This document shows positions 8,460-14,232 of a DNA stretch of 14,232 nt, piece by piece. Location: NCBI GenBank assembly GCA_002887195.1, contig PJAB01001471.1, positions 1 through 14,232 of the forward strand. The letters run 5' to 3'. The first letter of the stretch is position 1. Each line of letters begins with the position of its first letter. This stretch comes from Chrysochromulina parva (taxonomy: Eukaryota; Haptophyta; Prymnesiales; Chrysochromulinaceae). The notes beneath the pieces were generated by a model. It did not search any database and was not told where the DNA came from. It saw nothing but the letters and a program-made list of their open reading frames with translations. The translations under genes were made by a program, and so were the position numbers.

Positions 8460-9773
8460 ATGCTCTACCAGCTCCTCCTCGCAGCCTCGCTGCTGCTCGT
8501 TCCGGCAGATGCTTACATGGTCGGCATGCAGCCGGCTTATTCGCAGCTCAAGCGAGCTCATATTGTGGCTGTAGACCAGGCCAATCTCGATCAGGCTGAG
8601 GCGAAGCTCGCGCTCTCGTACTTCATTGACGACCCCAACGCGAAGATCACTCCGACCAAAGGTGGAGTGAACAACTACGTGCAGTATGTGGACACGACCA
8701 AGGGCGAGAGATTCGTGCTGCGGATGTACAATAACGGCGGCAACACCGACCGCGTCAAGTATGAACATTCTGTCCTTGACCAGCTCCACAAGACAGGAGT
8801 CGATTCGCTCCCATTCAAGGTGCCGACTTACGTGCCGTCATTCAAGACAGGCTCGACGATGATCGAGCTGCCGTCGGGCAACCAGGCATGCGTCTGCCTG
8901 AACATCCCTGGCACGCTTCCGAAGAACAACGACCCGCGCCTGCTCGGCGCTGCTGTCGGGCAGCTGCTGGGTGTGATGGGAAAGCTCGACGTCAAGAAGT
9001 TTCAGGGCAAGTCCGCCCCGCCGTACGCCGACATCTACCGCGCGCACCCGGCGTGCGATCGAGACAAGTTTTACAAGTATGTCTCTGGCACGGAGCTTGA
9101 CGTCTGCCGCGAAGCCATGAATGCGCTCATCGAGGAGTTCAAGCCGTGTGACAAGTTTGCCGACGAGAATGCGAAGAAGCTGCCAATGCAGCCCATCCAC
9201 GGCGACCTCCACTACGACAACGTGCTGTGCGACGCGAAGACGGGCGCCGTGACGGGCCTTTTGGACTTCGAGTTCTGCGCCGTCGATTGGCGCGCCATGG
9301 ACCCCGCAGTGACTCTGTCTAAGTATGTCGGCGAGGCGGATCCTTTTCCACTTGTGAAGAGCTTCATCGAGGGCTTCTCTGAGCACAGCAAGCTGACGCA
9401 GGCGGAGATCTACGCGCTGCCCGACATGATCAACCTGCGCGTCATGTCGAACGTCGTCTACTTTGTCGGCCGGGCGATCTCGGGCGAGGACGGTGCGATC
9501 TCGCCGCGATCTCCCTCCATCTCCCCTCCATCTCCCCTCCATCTGCCCTCCATCTGCCCAGCCCTGCGTCTCTGACAGCCGGCTCGGCTCTCCTCGCCTC
9601 GCTCAGACATCAAAGAGTTGACGACGCGCGCCGCTACCTATGCGAAGCGCATGAAGTGGGTGCGCGAGAACCGGATGAAGATCGTCGCATGCGTGGCCGA
9701 GTGCATGGGCGAGGAGTGCCTCGTCGACACACCGATGGCGGACGTCTCAAAGATGGAGTCCGAGCCTAGGTAG
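8460..9773 (+). CDS. APH / choline kinase / ThrB-like kinase with signal-like leader (two exons)
   Basis: Joining 8460-9492 and 9607-9773 gives 399 residues. The N-terminus MLYQLLLAASLLLVPADAY resembles a signal peptide, implying entry to the ER or, in algae with complex plastids, onward plastid import. A kinase fold follows: glycine-containing PTKGGVNNY near 65-75, FVLRMYNNG at 85 with Arg88 in the place typical of this superfamily, the catalytic-loop motif HGDLHYDN at 247-254 (Asp249, Asn254), and the metal-binding LLDFEF with Asp269. DFEF..DWRAMD resembles both choline kinase and type II homoserine kinase (ThrB) families, so the small-molecule substrate is undetermined. Length is normal for the superfamily. 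Exon 2 supplies a final basic and then Cys/Met-rich helix. The gene is divergent from its left neighbour and 237 bp from the cupin gene on the same strand. Confidence 0.85.
9493..9606 (+). other. Intron of the kinase gene (114 nt, phase 1)
   Basis: The donor is GAGGACG|GTGCGA and the acceptor CGCTCAG|AC. The join rebuilds an Asp codon (G + AC) and continues DIKELTTRAATYAKRMKWV to a TAG at 9771. Unspliced, the frame would run into a Ser/Pro-rich tail ending at 9575, which looks non-coding. Confidence 0.85.
9513..9559 (+). repeat. 11-bp minisatellite inside the kinase intron
   Basis: Four head-to-tail units of CCCTCCATCT(C/G) occupy 9513-9556, followed by CCC. The first two units end in C and the last two in G. 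All are pyrimidine-rich and lie before the acceptor at 9606, so they may act as an extended polypyrimidine region. Confidence 0.9.
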
Positions 9774-10010
9774 AGACGCGTTAGGCGCCAGCGGACGCGG
9801 CGGTCAGAAGCCAAAACGAGGAAGATGGCTTGTAGAGCAGAGAGAGTGAGAGAGGTGGTGGTGTGGGATGATTTGTTCAGGGTTCACATGAATGGATTGA
9901 CCGCCCTCGTGAATTACGCTTCAAGAGAAAAACTAATAAACCCGAAAGCCCATAAACCCTGCACATAAACCCGAACTTCTAGGTGTTGCGGAATTCTTCG
10001 AGCAGTGTGG

Positions 10011-10559
10011 ATGCTGTCGCATCTCGTCGCCCTGCTCGCGTTCCTGCTGCCGAATCGCGGCCTTGCTCCCGTCGGCGGTTTGCGAGCAGTCAATGCCGCC
10101 ATGAATTTCGCAAAGGCGAAGCCGATCCACACGGATCCCAGCAACCCGATGAAGTCAGTCTTCAAGGTTGAGAAGGCCACGGAGAAGCAGCTTGCGGAGC
10201 TCGGGGTCAAGTCCTGGCCAACATGGTCAACCGAAGGAAGCGCGAAATATAAGACGGGTGAAATCAGCGCCCTGAAGGTGTACGACACCAATGAGCTCTC
10301 GTACATCATCAGTGGCAAAATGGAGATCATCCCAGAAGATACTGGCAAGCCGGTACTCGTCCAGGCTGGCGGTGCGTGCTGCCTGCGCGCCCCCGTTCGG
10401 TCACCCATGCATCCCTCTGCTCAAAATGCGCGCTTTGGAATGCCTACTCTCTCAGATTTTGTCACGTTTCCGGATGAGTTCGCGTGTCGATGGCACGTGC
10501 TGGAAACGGTTAACAAGCACTGGTTCCTCTATGATGCCATGGGCATGCCCGACGTCTGA
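10011..10559 (+). CDS. Cupin-fold protein, EutQ/DUF861 type, with leader (two exons)
   Basis: Joining 10011-10371 and 10456-10559 gives 154 residues. The leader MLSHLVALLAFLLPNRGLA is signal-like and suggests secretion or plastid import. The rest is a single small cupin barrel: VKSWPTW at 66-72, a strand with YDTNELSYIISGKMEIIPED at 91-110, AGDFVTFP across the splice (Asp121), and CRWHVLETVNKHWFLYD near the end. The pattern of polar residues before Y-I-SG, then AGD-VTFP and C-W-V, is typical of the Cupin_3 (DUF861) family, whose members include EutQ-type and ureidoglycine-aminohydrolase-related proteins. Substrate is unknown. ATG at 10011 is the first usable start. It follows the kinase gene on the same strand and converges with the gene ending at 10836. 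Confidence 0.82.
   Translation: MLSHLVALLAFLLPNRGLAPVGGLRAVNAAMNFAKAKPIHTDPSNPMKSVFKVEKATEKQLAELGVKSWPTWSTEGSAKYKTGEISALKVYDTNELSYIISGKMEIIPEDTGKPVLVQAGGACCLRAPVRSPMHPSAQNARFGMPTLSDFVTFPDEFACRWHVLETVNKHWFLYDAMGMPDV
10372..10455 (+). other. Intron of the cupin gene (84 nt, phase 1, frame-preserving)
   Basis: The donor is GCTGGCG|GTGCGT and the acceptor CTCTCTCAG|AT. Splicing rebuilds Asp (G + AT) and gives the family-typical VQAGDFVTFP. The intron is 28 codons long and has no in-frame stop, so unspliced RNA would encode a cupin with a 28-residue insertion. Confidence 0.85.
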
Positions 10560-10835
10560 GCCGGTCTGAGCCACATACATGTCGCCACATACTAGTAATA
10601 GCCAATGACAGTGCGAATATATACAATGTGGTGCACGCAGTACTTTATTTGTCACTTAAAAGAGCTCTTTCAAAGTGATGAACTATGAAGCTAGATACGA
10701 CGTATATGATCTCACCTAAAGCTAAACTTCTGCTAGCACCGGCTAGCACGCGCAGGTCTCCCGAGGCGAAGCCGAGTGTGCCGGTGTGACCTGACGCGCG
10801 CGTCGCGCAGCCGGTGTATGATGGCGTGGCCGCAG
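10560..10835. other. Convergent intergenic region
   Basis: This is the shared 3' region of the cupin gene (plus) and the long coiled-coil gene (minus). It is AT-richer than its flanks, notably around 10610-10680 (with TACTTTATTTG), as expected for 3' UTR and cleavage sites. No canonical AATAAA was seen on the plus strand, and no gene is supported. Confidence 0.45.
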
Positions 10836-13352
10836 CTACCGCAGCTCAAGAGCGGCCACCGCTGCGGCACGACTTCCAGGCGTGGCGTCCCCTGGGCTGC
10901 CCGCACCCTGCATGATGTACTCCCAGTGGCGTGTGAGCACGATGCGGTCCATGAGAGCATCCATGAGAGCCGCATCGCCACCGCCCGCGCCGCTCGGCAT
11001 GTCGTCTTCGGCCTCTGTGGAATCTCGTCGAATCTCAACGGGGCGCTTGGGCACGCTCGTCGGCGTGTGCTGCGAGGCCAACGGCGGCGGCGGCCTCTTG
11101 TGCTGTGCCCGCACCCGCTCGGCCTGCGCGCTCGCCGAGAGCGTGGCTGCGAGCGGCGGCGAGGGTGCCGGCTGACGTGCATGCGAGGGTACCGACTGAC
11201 GTGCATGCGCCTCGCCCAGTGAGCTGCGGCGGTAGCGCTCGGCATCCGCGCCCAACACGGCGCTAATGCGGCGGCAACGCTCGGCCTCGGCGCGCGCCTC
11301 CTCGAGAGCAGCACGCCAGCGCTCGGCCTCGGAAGCATGTGTGGCGCGCTCCACCTGCCCGCGCGCCCTCTCGCGTCGCAGCTCCTCCTCGGCGAGGGCC
11401 GCGCTGGCCGCTGCCGCTTTCGCGATGTCTTGCGCCTCGCGCACCGCCGCCTCAGATTGCTTCTCCGTGGCGTGCACCGCCGCCCGGGCACGCATCCGCG
11501 CCTCTGCGATCTCGGCCTCGCACCGTCGGTTCGCCGCGAAGACGGTGGAATCGGAGCGCAGGCGTGCGCTCAATGTCTCGGCACGCGCCTCTTCCAGAGC
11601 CTGCGCGGCCTGCGCGGCCGTCAGAGCCGCTTGCTGCTCCATCTCTGCAAGGGCTCGCGCCGCCGTGGCCGCGGCGACCGAGGCCTCCATTCTCAGGATC
11701 GCGAGCTCGTTGGCGAGATCCTTGGCGGCCGCCGACGCATTCGCTGCCATGGCGGTCGCCTCGGCTTCGGCCGCCTCGGCGGCGGACGCCTTCGCGAGCG
11801 CCGCGTTCGCCAAGTCGAGGGCCGCCTCCTTTGCCGCCAGCGCCTCCTTTGCCGCCAGCGCCTCCTTTGCCGCCAGCGCCTCCTTTGCCGCCAGCGCCTC
11901 CTTTGCCGCCAGCGCCTCCTTTGCCGCCAGCGCCTCCTTTGCCGCCATCGCCTCCTTTGCCGCCATCGCCTCCTTTGCCGCCAGCGCCTCCCTGGCCGCC
12001 GCCGCCTCCACCCGTCTCACCGGACTCCCGTGCGTGAGTCCGGCAAGCGCCGTCGCGGCAAGCGACGGCTCCGCGTCCGCAAACGCAGACGGCGGCGGCG
12101 CGAACGGCGACGGCTCGCGCTCCTCGTGCGCCTGCAGTGGCGGCAACCCACGCGCGACCGCACGAGGCGGCGGCGACGTGGGTGGCGCTGCCGTGCTCGG
12201 CGCCGTCGTGGGCGGCGCTCGCGTGGGCGGCGATGGCGTGGGCGGCGGCAGCGTGGGCGGCGGAGACGCAGCCAGTTTCGGCTTCCATGCCACGAGGGCT
12301 GCCTCACCAGCCGCCACGAGCTCCGCCGTGCTCGCCGAGGAACCCTTTTGGATGAATGCCGGGGCCAGAGGGTTCCGGTACAGCTCCGCGGTGCTCGCCG
12401 AGGCCCCGGCAGCACCAGCCGTTGAGCTCGCACTCGCGCACGGCCAATCGGCGCCCATTACGGCGCCCAATCGCCCTCCGGCCGCATCGGCGGCGGCGTT
12501 GCGTGCGCTGCGCGGCGAGGGTGCGATCGCCTGCACCTGCTCAAACTGCTCCTCGAAGGACAGGAGCTCTTTGAGCTCGCCAAACATTTGGATCCTCTCC
12601 TCCGTGTGCAAGCCGCGCCGGAGCAGCGCCTCGAGCTGCGCGCGCAATCGCTCGCTCATGCCGCTCAGAATGAGGCTCAGGCGCTCATTGGCCGCGCGCG
12701 CGGTGCTCAGCTCCTGTCCGAGCGCGTCGTTCTCGCCGCGCACGGCCACGAGCTCATTCCAGAGGGTGTAGTTCTTCTGGCCACCGCCCTCGGGCGGCAC
12801 CGCCGTCATCGGGGATGGCTCCCTCCCGCCGCCGCCATGTGCCTCCGCTAGCGTCACGACAGCTGCTGCCGCGGCGGCGTTCGCGTCATGCGTACGCTCC
12901 GCAGCAGAAGGCGGGTGCATCGCTCGCGGCGGCGGAGACGCACTGGGTGCGCCAGGCGTGCCCAATGCGACACTCGGAGGTGACACGGTCGCGCGGCTCT
13001 CATCTTGTGCGCCATTCGTGAACGGCGTGGCTGGCGCCGCGTGGTGGCCGCTCGTGGGAGCGGCGTCACTCTCGGCACTCGCGTCCTCAGTGGCACTCGC
13101 TATTTGCGGCACTGAGTTGGCTGACTTTCTTTGCCGACGTGCGTCCAGCTCTTTTTGCCATGACGCGCGCGGCTGCTGCGCCTTCGAGGCGTCAGCGCTG
13201 TCGGCCTGGCTGGAAGGTGGCCCAGCACCACTTGCAGCGGACGCTGGCGCCAAAGGCGACGATCGTGACGCCGCCGCCTCCGCGCGCGCCCTCGCAGCCG
13301 CCAAACGCTGCTGCAGCTCGTCCATCGCCGGAACCGGTCTGTGAATGGACAT
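10836..13352 (-). CDS. Ala/Glu-rich coiled-coil protein with AAKEAL hexad array
   Basis: The product is an 838-residue single-exon protein of unrecognised family. Residues 1-190 are low-complexity, Ala/Ser/Pro-rich, with a short basic helix near 62-77. Residues 194-276 (starting NYTLWNELVAV) have clear amphipathic helix character and are the best candidate for a conserved domain. A Pro/Thr/Ala linker follows at about 363-397. Residues 458-511 are nine hexads of AAKEA(L/M/A), and then a long Ala/Glu/Arg coiled coil runs to about 720. The C-terminus includes DRIVLTRHWEYIMQG, a short hydrophobic helix that may be a docking segment. There is no signal peptide or membrane helix. A structural or cytoskeletal role is inferred from composition only. 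The start at 13352 is the first Met; a second lies at residue 10 (MDELQQRL). Confidence 0.75.
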   Translation of the reverse strand: MSIHRPVPAMDELQQRLAAARARAEAAASRSSPLAPASAASGAGPPSSQADSADASKAQQPRASWQKELDARRQRKSANSVPQIASATEDASAESDAAPTSGHHAAPATPFTNGAQDESRATVSPPSVALGTPGAPSASPPPRAMHPPSAAERTHDANAAAAAAVVTLAEAHGGGGREPSPMTAVPPEGGGQKNYTLWNELVAVRGENDALGQELSTARAANERLSLILSGMSERLRAQLEALLRRGLHTEERIQMFGELKELLSFEEQFEQVQAIAPSPRSARNAAADAAGGRLGAVMGADWPCASASSTAGAAGASASTAELYRNPLAPAFIQKGSSASTAELVAAGEAALVAWKPKLAASPPPTLPPPTPSPPTRAPPTTAPSTAAPPTSPPPRAVARGLPPLQAHEEREPSPFAPPPSAFADAEPSLAATALAGLTHGSPVRRVEAAAAREALAAKEAMAAKEAMAAKEALAAKEALAAKEALAAKEALAAKEALAAKEALAAKEAALDLANAALAKASAAEAAEAEATAMAANASAAAKDLANELAILRMEASVAAATAARALAEMEQQAALTAAQAAQALEEARAETLSARLRSDSTVFAANRRCEAEIAEARMRARAAVHATEKQSEAAVREAQDIAKAAAASAALAEEELRRERARGQVERATHASEAERWRAALEEARAEAERCRRISAVLGADAERYRRSSLGEAHARQSVPSHARQPAPSPPLAATLSASAQAERVRAQHKRPPPPLASQHTPTSVPKRPVEIRRDSTEAEDDMPSGAGGGDAALMDALMDRIVLTRHWEYIMQGAGSPGDATPGSRAAAVAALELR
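11820..11981 (-). repeat. Nine tandem 18-bp units encoding AAKEA(L/M/A)
   Basis: The plus strand shows GCCTCCTTTGCCGCCAGC repeated almost perfectly, with variant GCCATC units at the 5' end of the coding array; a degenerate unit (AREAL) flanks it. The near-identity at DNA level indicates recent expansion or homogenisation. Such a unit encodes a charged helix rich in Ala and Glu-Lys pairs. Confidence 0.95.
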
Positions 13353-13462
13353 GACAAACCTCTTTCACCTGGGTGCTCGCAAGGATTTTTGTTACTATTG
13401 TACATGTACTTCATGATTGCGTGCGCTTCGTTCGCGCGGCTACCTTGAGTAATTTGCACACG
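13353..13462. promoter_or_regulatory. Compact divergent promoter region with GTACATGTAC
   Basis: Only 110 bp separate the start codons of the long coiled-coil gene (minus) and the split-barrel gene (plus). The perfect palindrome GTACATGTAC sits at 13400-13409, with an AT-rich TTTTTGTTACTATT just left of it. The position and the recurrence in the other divergent gap suggest a shared regulatory element or a core promoter element. Confidence 0.5.
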
Positions 13463-14232
13463 ATGCGCGCACTCGGGGCCCTCCAGCCCTCATTGCACAC
13501 TGCCCTAACCACGGGGCTCCTGCTCCACGTCATCTACCAAAACAACTGGGGAATCATGAGCCACGCCCGCCGCCTTCTTGACAATCTGTGGCAGCACTTA
13601 CGGTCCGCCTGGAAGCCCACCATCGGCAGCAGCTCTCCGCAAGCCTCACATTCGCGTGAGAAATCGCTGGGCGGCTACCTCGGCAAGGACTACGTGCCAC
13701 CGCTGCCCAGGCCCGTGGCCGAGGCGCTCGAGCGCAGTTGCCTGTGCTATCTTGCAACCTCCGGAGAAAACCACGAGCCGCACCTGTCGCTGATGCGCTT
13801 TACATACACCGCGGGCCTCGAGGAGCCCCTCAGCGAGGTGCTGATCATCTCGACGCAGCGCAAGACGAAGAAGTTTGAGCTCATCACGCGCAATAACCAA
13901 GTGGCATTGCTCGTGCACGACTTCAACACAAGTGCAGACGCGGACGCGACCAACTATCAGCAGATGGATGGGCGCACGCGCTACTCCATCACGCTCAATG
14001 GCGTTGTGAGCGTGCAGGAAGGTGAGTTGGCCGAGCGGTATCGCGCAATTCACCTCGCCGCCAATCCTTCATACACACAGTTCATCGTCGGCGACGACAT
14101 CGCCATCATCACCGTCGACCTGAAGCGAGCGCGTGTGTGCGATGTCAACGACCGAGTGACACACTTTGCGCGGGGCAACTCGGAGGTCGGCGCGAACGTG
14201 CACGCGTGGTCGGAGGTTTCCGCGGCTCCGGG
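13463..14232 (+). CDS. Pyridoxamine-phosphate-oxidase-like FMN split-barrel protein, 3' partial
   Basis: The frame is open from ATG 13463 to the window edge, giving 256 complete codons. Residues 1-80 are not typical of the family: a mildly hydrophobic start followed by a Ser/Gly-rich linker. From about 82 it matches the FMN-binding split barrel: PRPVAEALERSCLCYLATSG, then PHLSLMRF, a strand VLIISTQRKTKKFELI (129-141) with basic residues where FMN phosphate is usually bound, and NNQVALLVHDF (144-154). TRYSITLNGVVSVQEG and AIITVDLKRARVCDVND follow as later strands. Family members bind FMN, F420 or haem; which applies cannot be read here. An internal ATG at 13556 is an alternative start. The last visible residues (FARGNSEVGANVHAW) lie past the barrel, so the protein is probably near its end. 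Confidence 0.8.
   Translation, partial: MRALGALQPSLHTALTTGLLLHVIYQNNWGIMSHARRLLDNLWQHLRSAWKPTIGSSSPQASHSREKSLGGYLGKDYVPPLPRPVAEALERSCLCYLATSGENHEPHLSLMRFTYTAGLEEPLSEVLIISTQRKTKKFELITRNNQVALLVHDFNTSADADATNYQQMDGRTRYSITLNGVVSVQEGELAERYRAIHLAANPSYTQFIVGDDIAIITVDLKRARVCDVNDRVTHFARGNSEVGANVHAWSEVSAAP

Noticed and set aside
8838..9542. 234-codon minus-strand frame over the kinase gene
   Set aside because: The plus strand carries the kinase motifs HGDLHYDN and LLDFEF, so the opposite frame is a shadow.
8460..9773. Antibiotic-resistance aminoglycoside phosphotransferase
   Set aside because: It shares only the superfamily fold and motifs. The leader, the intron and choline-kinase/ThrB-like features argue for a native metabolic enzyme.
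11820..11981. Possible CRISPR-like array
   Set aside because: The 18-bp units are contiguous with no spacers and encode a protein repeat in a eukaryotic gene.
11339..12288. Proline-rich (PPLPPAPP) and glycine-rich (GGKGGAGG) frames over the 18-bp array
   Set aside because: These are alternative-frame readings of the same tandem repeat and not independent genes.
11266..12771. 501-codon plus-strand open frame opposite the AAKEAL gene
   Set aside because: It is antisense to the 838-codon gene and consists of Ala/Ser/Arg runs from GC-rich repeat DNA. The minus-strand reading has better helix periodicity, a longer frame and a consistent start.

Overview
The window is nuclear DNA from a eukaryote, probably a unicellular, flagellated alga of the haptophyte or a similar GC-rich lineage. 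The evidence is: GC-rich coding sequence, at least four short spliceosomal introns (84-115 nt, GT-AG, two with GTGCG donors), genes lying singly on alternating strands with no operons, long coiled-coil proteins, and two neighbouring genes whose products begin with hydrophobic signal-like leaders. The taxonomic placement is an inference; nothing in the window settles it.

Layout, left to right. 413-2509 (-) is a 698-residue coiled-coil protein ending in five units of an exact 49-residue repeat. 2510-3893 shows no gene. 3894-6877 (-) is a three-exon gene for a ~921-residue membrane protein with a Rossmann-like N-terminal part and two SLATT-type two-helix membrane units. This is the most interesting locus, because SLATT is best known as an effector domain of prokaryotic conflict systems. 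7476-8255 (-) is an unrecognised 259-residue protein; its frame stays open for 87 codons past a single TAG. 8460-9773 (+) is a kinase-fold protein of the APH / choline kinase / ThrB superfamily with a signal-like leader and one intron. 10011-10559 (+) is a small EutQ/DUF861-type cupin, also with a leader and one intron. 10836-13352 (-) is an 838-residue Ala/Glu/Lys-rich coiled-coil protein holding nine tandem AAKEA(L/M) hexads. 13463-14232 (+) is the 5' part of a pyridoxamine-phosphate-oxidase-like FMN split-barrel protein that runs off the right edge.

The genes do not form an obvious pathway. Two divergent pairs (7476-8255 with 8460-9773, and 10836-13352 with 13463-14232) share compact intergenic regions of 204 and 110 bp, and both contain the motif GTACATGTA. 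The two coiled-coil proteins would suit cytoskeletal or flagellar scaffolds, but no domain proves that. No RNA gene, transposon or CRISPR array was seen.
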